DNA of 40,076 bases, taken from contig JAGPVU010000097.1 in assembly GCA_018066825.1 (NCBI GenBank), positions 1 to 40,076 of the forward strand, read 5' to 3'. A model generated the notes under the pieces. That model searched no databases. It saw only the letters and a list, made by a program, of their open reading frames with translations, and was not told where the DNA came from. Source of the DNA: Cycloclasticus sp. (GTDB lineage Bacteria; Pseudomonadota; Gammaproteobacteria; Methylococcales; Cycloclasticaceae). Position numbers and translations under genes: made by a program. How positions within the stretch are numbered: the first letter of the stretch is position 1; every line of letters starts with the position of its first letter. Positions 25,262 through 32,574 of the stretch are shown here, one piece after another.

Positions 25262-25765
25262 ATGGCGCATTTTATACACCGATTAATCCAACTCACTGCA
25301 CTGTGTGCGCTGTTGTCGGCCTGCGCCGGTATCACCTATCACGCTGAGCCGCCACAGATCAGTCTAAACAACCTACGCCTTGTTGACGCACAGTTGTTCG
25401 AGCAGCATTACGAACTAACCTTGCGGGTGCAAAACACTAACGATACCCCGTTGTATATAAAGGGGCTAAGCTACCAGCTAACGATCAACGGCACCGAGTT
25501 TGCCCATGGCGTAAGTCAGCATGCGATTGATATTGCTCCCTATGCTGAGCAGTTTGTTACGGTATCGCTTATTAGTAATACCTTAGGCGTTATTCAGCAA
25601 ATACAACAGGTATCACAATCAAATCAGCAAGCCGTACACTTTAGTTTGTCAGGCAATATCAGCATGGGAGCCATCAATTTGGCTACCCCTCTCTATAGCG
25701 TTCCGTTTAGAAAAGAGGGTGCAATAAATTTGGCTGATTTAATGCCCGTTAAAGGAACCAACTAA
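25262..25765 (+). CDS. LEA type-2 family lipoprotein
   Basis: A 167-residue lipoprotein: the signal peptide ends with the lipobox LLSAC (Cys near 21), with Ala next, which does not favour inner-membrane retention. The mature domain ISLNNLRLVDAQLFEQHYELTLRVQNTNDTPLYIKGLSYQLTING fits the LEA14/WHy immunoglobulin-like fold linked to desiccation and stress proteins in plants and to envelope lipoproteins in bacteria. A GGAGA ribosome site precedes the ATG. Its role is unknown. It is followed 42 bases later by another lipoprotein gene. Confidence 0.82.
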   Translation: MAHFIHRLIQLTALCALLSACAGITYHAEPPQISLNNLRLVDAQLFEQHYELTLRVQNTNDTPLYIKGLSYQLTINGTEFAHGVSQHAIDIAPYAEQFVTVSLISNTLGVIQQIQQVSQSNQQAVHFSLSGNISMGAINLATPLYSVPFRKEGAINLADLMPVKGTN

Positions 25766-25807
25766 TGGTAATTTCACTCTAAGCAATCAATCAATAGGGA
25801 GATGAGT

Positions 25808-26275
25808 ATGAATAAACTTATAATCAGCGCACTACTCGCTTTAACCGTGGCCGCATGTGCTGGCCCCAACCCGTATGGAAATTCAACCGAACGTTACGGC
25901 AGTAGTGAAGCGAATCAAACCATGCAGGTGTCACACGGCACGGTTATAGACGTGCAGCCTGTCACCATCGATTCAGAAGGTAACGTGGTGGGTAAAATTG
26001 CCGGCGGCCTTATCGGCGGCATTGGCGGCAGTAGTGTTGGCGGTGGGCGCGGTAGCGCAGCAGCAGCCGTTGCAGGCGCCGTGGTCGGTGGCATGATCGG
26101 TAATAAAGTGGAAGAAATGTACAATAAAGCCAACGGCGTGCAAATTACCGTGCAACTCGATAACGGTCAGGTGCAATCTATTGTACAAGAGGCCAACGTC
26201 AACGCACTATTCAGAAAAGGCGATCACGTTAAGGTCGTAAAAAGCGCCAGTAGTAAGGCGCGCGTTATCCAGTAA
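25808..26275 (+). CDS. Glycine-zipper outer-membrane lipoprotein (SlyB/PcP-like)
   Basis: A 155-residue lipoprotein with lipobox TVAAC near residue 18. The middle has a two-pass glycine zipper, GKIAGGLIGGIGGSSVGGGRG and AVAGAVVGGMIGNKVEE, as in the Rickettsia 17-kDa antigen/SlyB family that stabilises the outer membrane. The C-terminal part QITVQLDNGQVQSIVQEAN is the conserved domain after the zipper. I start at ATG 25808, 7 bases after GGGA; the in-frame ATG at 25802 directly abuts that site. It converges on qmcA with only 6 bases between the stops. Confidence 0.86.
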   Translation: MNKLIISALLALTVAACAGPNPYGNSTERYGSSEANQTMQVSHGTVIDVQPVTIDSEGNVVGKIAGGLIGGIGGSSVGGGRGSAAAAVAGAVVGGMIGNKVEEMYNKANGVQITVQLDNGQVQSIVQEANVNALFRKGDHVKVVKSASSKARVIQ

Positions 26276-26281
26276 TCGGGC

Positions 26282-27130
26282 TTACTTTCCGCCCAACATA
26301 CCCCTAATTGCTGCCGGCAAATCGGCTGGCAGCAAAATGGTTTTGGCATTATCAGACTTGGCCATATCACGGATCGCATCGACGTATTTTTCACCCAAAA
26401 TATACATCACGGGTAACTCTTTATTTGCAATCGCCTCGGTTACCATCGTAATCGCTGTTTTACTCGCCTGCGCCAAAACAATTTGTGCTTCGCCGTCACG
26501 TTTAGACGCTTCCAAACGACCTTCAGCTTCTAATATGGCTGCTGATTTTTCACCTTCTGCTCGTGTGACCGTAGCACGGCGCTGCCGTTCTGCCGCAGCT
26601 TGTTCTTCCATCGCATTTTGCATCGTATCCGATGGCGTAATATCTTGAATCTCGACGGTTTTAAGCGTGATACCCCAATCGGCAATATCATCGGAAATAG
26701 CTTCTTTTAATCGTGCCTTAATTAAATCCCTAGACGATAAGGCCTCGTCTAATTTCATTTCGCCGATAATGGAGCGCAACGAGGTTTGGACCAAGGTTCT
26801 AATCGCTAGCCGATAGTCTTCCACCCCGTACACCGCTTTTTCTGGCGCAACAATATTAATATACGAGACCGCATTGGCGATAATCACTGCGTTATCTTCG
26901 GTAATCACCTCTTGCGAAGGTATGTCCATGACGATGTCTTTAGTGGTTACTCGATACGCCACTTGGTCAATATACGGCACCACTAAATTTAACCCCGGAC
27001 CAAGGGTTACATGGTATTTACCCAAGCGTTGTACAACAAACTTAGAACCTTGGGGCACCAACTTAACCCCCATCGCAACCGTTACGAACACTAGCCCAAA
27101 AAATACCGCCGCTACAATAAGTCCATCCAT
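26282..27130 (-). CDS. qmcA: SPFH/stomatin-like membrane protein (QmcA family)
   Basis: A 282-residue protein with one N-terminal membrane helix and the SPFH/Band 7 domain (VPQGSKFVVQRLGKYHVTLGPGLNLVVPYID onwards), followed by a long Glu/Ala/Arg-rich coiled coil (EEQAAAERQRRATVTRAEGEKSAAILEAEG). QmcA-type proteins form oligomeric cages in lipid microdomains and work with FtsH and NfeD partners. The stop-to-start gap to the upstream nfeD-like gene is 18 bases, the typical stomatin/NfeD operon. All regions are complete. Confidence 0.93.
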   Translation of the reverse strand: MDGLIVAAVFFGLVFVTVAMGVKLVPQGSKFVVQRLGKYHVTLGPGLNLVVPYIDQVAYRVTTKDIVMDIPSQEVITEDNAVIIANAVSYINIVAPEKAVYGVEDYRLAIRTLVQTSLRSIIGEMKLDEALSSRDLIKARLKEAISDDIADWGITLKTVEIQDITPSDTMQNAMEEQAAAERQRRATVTRAEGEKSAAILEAEGRLEASKRDGEAQIVLAQASKTAITMVTEAIANKELPVMYILGEKYVDAIRDMAKSDNAKTILLPADLPAAIRGMLGGK

Positions 27131-27148
27131 CGTCCCGTCCTTTTTAAA

Positions 27149-27607
27149 TTAAATTACTTTGTTAACCACCAGGGTATTCCCTGAGGCTTCTTTAATCATT
27201 ACCCTATCACCGGTAACCACCGGCTCATCACAAATAAATTCCCATTCGTCGTCGCCTAATATGGGTGTGGTAAAGCGCACGTGCCCACGCGAGGTTTCCG
27301 TTGGTGATTTAATGACCATGCCCGTTTCACCGGCGATGGCTTCTTGAGTTATACCTGCCTTGGTGCGATCGATCATTTTAGGGCGTAAAAACTTAAACCA
27401 GGCCGCTGCAAACACGACCGAAAAAACAGCCCAAATAAACAGCTGCCAGCCAAGCGTTAACGCAGGGTTCAGTGCAAGAAAAGCCGCCACCACAAATGCG
27501 CCTAAGCCAAACCATAACACCGTAAAGCTGGGTATAAAAATTTCAAAACCCACCAACAACATACCCAATACTAGCCAATGCCAATAAGCCAACTCTAGTT
27601 CCATCAT
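27149..27607 (-). CDS. NfeD-family membrane protein
   Basis: A 152-residue protein with an N-terminal hydrophobic region of two to four helices (WLVLGMLLVGFEIFIPSFTVLWFGLGAF, then LALNPALTLGWQLFIWAVFSVVFAAAWF) and a C-terminal OB-fold NfeD domain (GETGMVIKSPTETSRGHVRFTTPILGDDEWEF, then VKEASGN-like). It is the short form lacking the protease domain. It precedes the stomatin-like gene, its usual partner. Two adjacent ATG codons leave the exact start open by one residue. Confidence 0.9.
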   Translation of the reverse strand: MMELELAYWHWLVLGMLLVGFEIFIPSFTVLWFGLGAFVVAAFLALNPALTLGWQLFIWAVFSVVFAAAWFKFLRPKMIDRTKAGITQEAIAGETGMVIKSPTETSRGHVRFTTPILGDDEWEFICDEPVVTGDRVMIKEASGNTLVVNKVI

Positions 27608-27641
27608 CGCTGTTTCCTTTGTTTGTTCACGCCTAGTTGTC

Positions 27642-28250
27642 CTAGCTTAACTGATTTAATAGCACCTGTGGGTCGTTATAATCATAGCGTAACACCTGCG
27701 TTTGCTCTCCCTGTTGCAACACGATACTCGGAAAGCTATTAACCCCCATCCCTCTGGCCAGCTTTACCTCCATTAACAGTTGTTGCTGAGTACTGGGGTG
27801 GTTTAGCAATTCGCTAAAGTCGTTTGTATCAAGCCCTAACTGGGCCGCACAGGCAATTAACACCGCATCATCGGCTGGGTTTTTAGCGTGTAAATAATAC
27901 GCCTGTTGAATCGCCAATAGCATTGGTTTTTCTGCCGCTTTATCCAGCGTTCTTGCTGCAATCAACGCACGAGACGACGGGTAGGTTGAGCGCCGAGGAT
28001 GGCAAGTGGTCCAAAAATTGTGATTAAACTGGGTGCCCGGTACGAGTTGTTGAATGCGATGCCAGCCATGGCTAATTTTTTGTTGTAACTCCGCGTCCAT
28101 GGGCAGATCACTGTCAGGCGCAAGGCCGCCTAACAGATAACGCACCTCTACCGACTCGGGCAAGCCAGCCTGTATCGCCGCCCAAGTTTTATTAAATGCC
28201 CAACACCAGCTGCACATCGGGTCGTGTACGTAATACAACACCTTATGCAT
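27642..28250 (-). CDS. DsbA-family (thioredoxin-fold) protein, cytosolic
   Basis: A 202-residue DsbA-type protein without signal peptide: the start HKVLYYVHDPMCSWCWAFN shows a C-S-W-C active site at residues 13-16 and the cis-proline segment VNSFPSIVL near the end. It resembles FrnE/protein-disulfide-isomerase-like cytosolic proteins, which act on thiols or as 2-hydroxychromene-isomerase-like enzymes. I start at ATG 28250, which overlaps the end of the upstream cobalamin-binding-like gene by 8 bases, implying coupled translation. The substrate is unknown. Confidence 0.82.
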   Translation of the reverse strand: MHKVLYYVHDPMCSWCWAFNKTWAAIQAGLPESVEVRYLLGGLAPDSDLPMDAELQQKISHGWHRIQQLVPGTQFNHNFWTTCHPRRSTYPSSRALIAARTLDKAAEKPMLLAIQQAYYLHAKNPADDAVLIACAAQLGLDTNDFSELLNHPSTQQQLLMEVKLARGMGVNSFPSIVLQQGEQTQVLRYDYNDPQVLLNQLS

Positions 28251-29052
28251 ACTGATCGACCCAGTTTTTAATAATCGCTTGCAGTTGGCGCAAACCATCG
28301 GTCAGCGCCGCAGGCCCGGGTTGCAAAATATCCACCGACTTTATTTCAAAAATTTGATTGGTTTTAACCGCAGGAATCGCCTGCCAGCCCTCACGCTCGA
28401 TCACCCGTTGGGGGCGAAACTTTTTACCACACCACGAGCCGATAATAATATCCGGCGCGCGCTCGATAACCCGCGTATGGTCGGCAATAATTCTATTTTT
28501 ACCGCCGCCTTCTTTTGATAACTCTGGAAAGCAATCGACCCCACCGGCTATTTCAGCCAATTCCGATACCCAGCGAATACCCGAGATCAACGGATCATCC
28601 CATTCTTCAAAATAGATGGTCGGTTTTTTCTTAAACGCCTTGGCTTGCTCAAGACATTCGCTAATGTTTTGTTGGTATTGGCTTACCAACACCGCCGCTT
28701 TTTCTGGCTCGTTTATCAACGCGCCTAGGGTAAACAGCATAGTAAAAATCTCGTCCACCGAGCGCTGGTTAAATACGTGCACTTGCAAGCCTGCTTTTAC
28801 CAGTTCGGCGGTTATATCCGCCTGCATATCCGAAAAGGCCAACACTAAATCGGGCTTTAAGGCCAAAATTTTATCGATTTTAGCCGAGGTAAACGCCGAC
28901 ACTTTAGGCTTTTCCTTACGTGCAATGGCGGGGCGTACGGTAAAACCCGAAATGCCCACAATACGGTGTTGCTCGCCCATTAAATAGAAGGCTTCGGTAG
29001 TTTCCTCGGTTAGGCACACAATGCGTTGTGCACCGGTATTGCTTTTTATCAT
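28243..29052 (-). CDS. BtuF-like periplasmic-binding-fold protein without a signal peptide
   Basis: About 269 residues of the helical-backbone metal/cobalamin receptor fold (BtuF class of Fe3+-siderophore/B12-binding proteins). The start RIVCLTEETTEAFYLMGEQHRIVGISGFTVRP, KIDKILALKPDLVLAFSDMQ and the later GSWCGKKF and ILQPGPAALTDGLRQL fit the family. Oddly there is no export signal with either possible start (ATG 29052 or GTG 29082), and no permease or ATPase gene is nearby. It may bind its ligand in the cytosol. The overlap with the DsbA-like gene suggests they act together. Confidence 0.8.
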   Translation of the reverse strand: MIKSNTGAQRIVCLTEETTEAFYLMGEQHRIVGISGFTVRPAIARKEKPKVSAFTSAKIDKILALKPDLVLAFSDMQADITAELVKAGLQVHVFNQRSVDEIFTMLFTLGALINEPEKAAVLVSQYQQNISECLEQAKAFKKKPTIYFEEWDDPLISGIRWVSELAEIAGGVDCFPELSKEGGGKNRIIADHTRVIERAPDIIIGSWCGKKFRPQRVIEREGWQAIPAVKTNQIFEIKSVDILQPGPAALTDGLRQLQAIIKNWVDQYA

Positions 29053-29454
29053 TTTGACTCGCCTACAGCTTTCAGAAGACACATTAAATTAAGGGTTTAT
29101 TCTTCATTATAAAAGTGAATGGACGTAACAATCCAATGAATAAACCTTTGCAACTTTCGGGAGCCTAACACTTTTTAATCAAATCCTTTAATCACACAGC
29201 TTCTATTACATACCAAGAATCTAAGTAATGTTATGTTTGAGAAGACATAAGCTGGCCTTGAGTATTAACAGCGTTTGAGAAAAACGCTTGCTCATCGGCA
29301 CCCCCAGTTGCAATCGTTTAAACGACGATGACCTTTATCTACAGAAATTGTAGTCAATCGTCCTTTTTTCCATTTCATGTATACTTAAACTAAACCACAC
29401 TGCATGAAAATGCGGCGTCTATCATCACCCTCGAAGTAAACTAGGAGTTGTGTT
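29053..29454. other. Divergent intergenic region with several dyad symmetries
   Basis: No open frame of note. I see a hairpin at 29231-29250 (TTATGTTT/AGACATAA, loop GAGA), one at 29270-29288 (AGCGTTT/AAACGCT), a perfect 12-bp palindrome TCGTTTAAACGA at 29314-29325, a possible -10 TATACT at 29380-29385, and a GAAA-capped hairpin at 29400-29415 that would lie near the 5' end of the rimK transcript. I looked for a cobalamin riboswitch in front of the BtuF-like gene and saw none. Confidence 0.45.
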
Positions 29455-30639
29455 ATGAAATTAGCCATCTTGTCTTGCGGTCCAAATTCATACAGTACGC
29501 GAAGGCTAAAAGAAGCCGCTGAATCTCGTGGTCATCAAGTAAAAGTATTGAATACTTTGAAGTTTGCCATTGACCTTGAGCGTGAATCACCAGATCTCTA
29601 CTACCAGCAAAAGCAACTTAGCCACTACGACGCTGTCCTGCCACGCATCGGTGCTTCTATTACTTACTATGGTACCGCAGTTGTTCGTCAGTTCCAGGAA
29701 ATGGGCGTCTTCTGTGCGAACAGTGCCCATGGAATTCTTAATTCACGCGATAAACTGCGCAGTTTACAAATTTTAAGTCGCCACCATATCGGTATCCCTA
29801 AAACAAACTTTGTGCACCACAAAAAAGATGTTTTACCAGCGATTCAGCGTGTCGGCGGGGCTCCCGTTATTATTAAACTAATCGAAGGTACTCAGGGTAT
29901 TGGCGTCCTACTGGCAGAAAGTACCAAATCAGCAGAAGCGATCATCGAACTCTTACAAAGTCAGAAACAGAACGTTCTGGTGCAAAAGTTTGTTGCTGAG
30001 AGTAAAGGCAAAGATATACGCGCATTGGTGGTCGGCGATCGAGTGGTCGCGGCCATGCGACGGGTCGCACAGGGTCAAGAGTTCAGAAGCAACGTCCATC
30101 GCGGTGGTATAGCAGAGCCAGTTGAACTCGATGAACAGTATCGGGAAACCGCTGTCCGTGCGGCGCAGATATTAGGCCTGCAGGTTGCGGGCGTCGATAT
30201 GCTAGAAGGCGCAGATGGGCCGCAAATAATGGAGGTGAATTCATCTCCCGGCCTTGAGGGAATCGAAAAATGCACCCAGCTTGATATCGCCGGTGCTATA
30301 ACAGATTATATCGCAGCCCAGGTCGACTTCCCAGAAATCGATATTAGGCAACGCCTAACAGTTAGCCGCGGTTATGGTATTAGTGATATTGTTATCCCTG
30401 CAGAGTCTAATCTTGTTGGCAAGAGCATCACTGATTCGGGACTATTGGAACAAGACATCAATATCCTAGACATTTCCCGGGGTAATAAAGTGATCCCAAA
30501 CCCTAAAGACTCAAGAATCCTTGAGCCGGACGACAAACTACTTTGTTTTGGCAAGCTCGAGTCAATGAGGGCCTTAGTTCCCGCAAGTGCACGCCGCAAA
30601 AGAAAACCAAAAATCAAGCAACTTAAGGACCATACTTGA
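29455..30639 (+). CDS. rimK: RimK-family ribosomal protein S6 glutamate ligase with an added C-terminal RCK_C/TrkA-C-like domain
   Basis: RimK is an ATP-grasp ligase that adds glutamates to the C-terminus of ribosomal protein S6. Residues 1 to about 300 are a complete RimK: LAILSCGPNSYSTRRLKEAA, LPRIGASITYYGTAVVRQFQ, the GTQGIGV loop near 155 and the metal-binding MEVNSSPGLEGIE at 259-271. Residues about 306-376 form an extra domain (ISDIVIPAESNLVGKSITDSG, INILDISRGNKVIPNPKDSRILEPDDKLLCFG) with the pattern of RCK_C/TrkA-C ligand-binding domains. A basic tail RRKRKPKIKQL ends the protein. E. coli RimK stops near residue 300. GGAG lies 8 bases before the ATG. Confidence 0.88.
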   Translation: MKLAILSCGPNSYSTRRLKEAAESRGHQVKVLNTLKFAIDLERESPDLYYQQKQLSHYDAVLPRIGASITYYGTAVVRQFQEMGVFCANSAHGILNSRDKLRSLQILSRHHIGIPKTNFVHHKKDVLPAIQRVGGAPVIIKLIEGTQGIGVLLAESTKSAEAIIELLQSQKQNVLVQKFVAESKGKDIRALVVGDRVVAAMRRVAQGQEFRSNVHRGGIAEPVELDEQYRETAVRAAQILGLQVAGVDMLEGADGPQIMEVNSSPGLEGIEKCTQLDIAGAITDYIAAQVDFPEIDIRQRLTVSRGYGISDIVIPAESNLVGKSITDSGLLEQDINILDISRGNKVIPNPKDSRILEPDDKLLCFGKLESMRALVPASARRKRKPKIKQLKDHT

Positions 30640-30677
30640 GTATCTCAGCCTTAACTTTCAATTAAGAACGTTAACAA

Positions 30678-30827
30678 ATGCAGGAGAAGATTGTAAAATC
30701 ATATCTAATTTTGTCGGTAAGTAATTACGGAGGGCATTTGGAATTACCTGAAGCACAAACACCAACGAAAGAACTTAACAAATCATTCAACATCAATGCA
30801 GCCGTCTCCATACAGAGGATAAAATGA
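30678..30827 (+). CDS. Possible small ORF between rimK and the 114-residue gene
   Basis: A 49-codon frame from ATG 30678 ends with TGA overlapping the ATG of the next gene by 4 bases (ATGA). A shorter form could start at TTG 30738, only 3-4 bases after a perfect GGAGGG at 30729-30734. That form would give a 29-residue polar peptide (MELPEAQTPTKELNKSF onwards). I do not recognise the sequence. The ribosome site and overlap are what make it noteworthy; it could be a leader peptide or chance. Confidence 0.28.
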   Translation: MQEKIVKSYLILSVSNYGGHLELPEAQTPTKELNKSFNINAAVSIQRIK

Positions 30828-31168
30828 TTATAGAAAAGGGTGAAAAGGTACATGTCATGTATAGAGCGCTTTACGAAAATTCGACTCGACGTCATTTTTT
30901 GGGTGAGGTAAAGATGGCTGAAGGTGCAAAATGCCGCCTCGAAGGATATGTGTTTTTATATGATCAAAGAACAACAGAATTTATACGCAAACCAGAAAAA
31001 CGTATCACAATAATTGACTTATCTGAGAGCGGGTACATTACGAACATTATTGATCTTGAAGCTAATCTAGATAATGTGGTTTACAAATATGCTCAAGGAG
31101 TTGGACTTATGGCCACCGACAATAATGGGTTTTCATTAAACATTAACGAGTTCGGAACAAAAAGTTAG
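30824..31168 (+). CDS. Conserved-looking hypothetical protein, 114 residues
   Basis: A soluble, beta-rich protein without signal peptide or membrane segment, preceded by GAGG 6-7 bases before the ATG. Visible blocks are EKGEKVHVMYRALYENSTRRHFLGEV, CRLEGYVFLYDQRTTEFIRKPEKR, IIDLSESGYITNIIDL and a closing FSLNINEFG. The layout suggests a small beta-barrel (Sm- or PilZ-sized), but no PilZ RxxxR motif is clear, and I cannot assign a family. Position behind rimK, 184 bases away, could mean a shared theme but is not proof. Codon use looks like that of its neighbours. Confidence 0.7.
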   Translation: MIIEKGEKVHVMYRALYENSTRRHFLGEVKMAEGAKCRLEGYVFLYDQRTTEFIRKPEKRITIIDLSESGYITNIIDLEANLDNVVYKYAQGVGLMATDNNGFSLNINEFGTKS

Positions 31169-31238
31169 TACGTATGAATTTGCATAACTAATTGTTCATA
31201 TGCGATTTTCACTACGCCGTGCTATACCTCCATCCATG

Positions 31239-31285
31239 CAGACAGAATAATTTTTATACTGCCCCTTCTTATACCATCCTTTTAG
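31239..31285 (+). repeat. Dispersed repeat, copy 1
   Basis: Starts CAGACAGAATAA and ends TTATACCATCCTTTTAG. It aligns with 33605-33650 over its whole length, with an exact 11-base core TTATACCATCC and the same order of CAGAC, AATAA, CTGC-like and TTTAG blocks. Confidence 0.55.
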
Positions 31286-31399
31286 ACCAACTCTTTGCCC
31301 TATGACAAAGGTGTTAACTATGCCGAGAAAATACGGATGCAATCAACATCAAAAGGATGCAGGCTAGATTGGTTATAGGGCGGTGCAAAATTGACTACA

Positions 31400-31436
31400 T
31401 TAAATATGTACCACCAACTTTGGTGGGCATATTTAA
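31400..31436. repeat. Interrupted palindrome
   Basis: TTAAATATG (31400-31408) is the exact reverse complement of CATATTTAA (31428-31436). Inside it CCACCAA (31411-31417) pairs with TTGGTGG (31420-31426). There is no T-run on the plus strand after it, so it does not look like a terminator; an operator or a small mobile-element end fits better. Confidence 0.6.
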
Positions 31437-31509
31437 AAAAAGCCTGAGGGAACTTATGTTTCAAATTCTTTTATCGCGTTAAGAATTATTTCTTTTTTGG
31501 AATAACTTG

Positions 31510-31536
31510 AATCAATAGGGTCAGACTCGATTGATT
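31510..31536. repeat. Hairpin-forming REP-like element
   Basis: AATCAAT (31510-31516) pairs with ATTGATT (31530-31536), and the inner GGGT/ACTC pairs around CAG with one wobble. The GGGTCAGACTCGATTGATT wording resembles palindromes often left near REP-associated transposase genes, from memory only. No transposase is present. Confidence 0.4.
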
Positions 31537-31755
31537 TAGACATTTTTAGGCTGTTACGAATAGTTCGTTTACACAACACACCTAACATAAATCCAGCATT
31601 AAATGCTTTTACTCAGTATTATTTGGTAGTAAGCTCAACGTTAAGATAAATTGAAGGGAATCAATGGCATGGAGATAAAGCCGAAAACCATAACCGCGCC
31701 AACAGCCACTTACGGCTGATTGTAATGATAGGTGTAAAAACCAAAGGATGATTAT

Positions 31756-32175
31756 ATGTTGATGATTGAGCACAAAGATATTGGGTGGTGGTACTGGCTT
31801 GTAACGGCAGGGCTGCTTAGTTATGGTGTTTTTGGGCATTTTATCGGCTTTTTATTAGCCATTGGCCTGACGATAGTTCAATTAATTCACTTTATTATTC
31901 GAGAAAAAAGCATTACTGCTTTTCCTGTCCAAGTGCGTTTTTGTTATTTAATGTTGCTTATTGTTGCCTTACCTGGGCCGTTACAATGGATCTATTGGAT
32001 TCCTACCATTGGCACGTGGGCACAGATCTTAGTCGGTTACTGCGCAATGGCGCGCTTTGTATCATTATTCCCTTGGAACCGAAGTGAGCCGTTTTCTTTT
32101 GCATTGCTGCAGAAAACATTTTTATCAAGGCCCGTTAAAGGGAACATTCAACAAGGCTTTGCTGGCGATAAATAA
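31756..32175 (+). CDS. Small inner-membrane protein, unknown function
   Basis: A 139-residue protein with three to four hydrophobic segments (about 12-45, 58-80 and 85-103) and aromatic-rich turns (IGWWYWLVTAG, GPLQWIYWIPTIGTW). The polar C-terminal 40 residues (WNRSEPFSFALLQKTFLSRPVKG) probably face the cytosol. AAAGGATG lies 5-10 bases before the ATG at 31756; an ATG at 31762 is also possible. I do not recognise a named family. It is the first of several small membrane-protein genes here. Confidence 0.7.
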   Translation: MLMIEHKDIGWWYWLVTAGLLSYGVFGHFIGFLLAIGLTIVQLIHFIIREKSITAFPVQVRFCYLMLLIVALPGPLQWIYWIPTIGTWAQILVGYCAMARFVSLFPWNRSEPFSFALLQKTFLSRPVKGNIQQGFAGDK

Positions 32176-32244
32176 CACGCGAGAATTAACTGCACCCTTA
32201 GACACATAACAGGCGCTATTTGATAACAAAGGAGACACGTTCTA

Positions 32245-32490
32245 ATGACTATTTCACAATTGACTGAGTTACTAGGCTGGGCATCCGTCATTAATATTGG
32301 CTACCTTCTTCTAGCCACGCTCATACTAATATTTATGAACGGTACGGTCTCTTCTATTCATACTAAAATGTTTGGTATGGACGAAAAGACGCTCAGCATT
32401 AAGTATTTTGATTTTTTGAGTCATTATAAAATAATGACTCTGGTTTTTATGGTGGTGCCTTATATTGCCTTAAAAATCATGGGGTACTAA
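32245..32490 (+). CDS. Small membrane protein, DUF6868-like
   Basis: An 81-residue protein with two membrane helices (about 11-33 and 60-79) joined by a polar loop, VSSIHTKMFGMDEKTLSIKYFDFLSHYK. The pattern 'TISQLTELLGWASVINIG ... MFGM.E.TL..KYFDFL..YKI' agrees with my memory of DUF6868, function unknown. AAAGGAGA stands 11 bases before the ATG. It is separated from neighbours by about 70 and 85 bases, so it may be transcribed with either. Confidence 0.75.
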   Translation: MTISQLTELLGWASVINIGYLLLATLILIFMNGTVSSIHTKMFGMDEKTLSIKYFDFLSHYKIMTLVFMVVPYIALKIMGY

Positions 32491-32574
32491 ACGCTTAACT
32501 AGACCCTTTCATTTGACCACCCTACACGACGCTGTTACGTTGGCGTACACTCCCAATAATACAAAAGAGACCCT

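Larger units (their letters stand above)
31169..31755. other. 587-base gene-free region with repeats and palindromes
   Basis: No supported gene on either strand. It contains one copy of a dispersed repeat (31239-31285), a long interrupted palindrome (31400-31436), a hairpin-forming element (31510-31536) and a small hairpin CAGCC/GGCTG near 31699-31714. The density of dyads and lack of frames suggest a former insertion site or eroded mobile DNA. Confidence 0.5.

Noticed and set aside
29053..29230. Cobalamin riboswitch in front of the BtuF-like gene
   Set aside because: I looked on the minus strand for the conserved B12-box and core helices and found none.
31609..31839. Minus-strand frame of 76 codons across the start of the 139-residue membrane-protein gene
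   Set aside because: It overlaps a better-supported plus-strand gene with a ribosome site, has no family pattern, and covers the A+T-rich gap only by chance.
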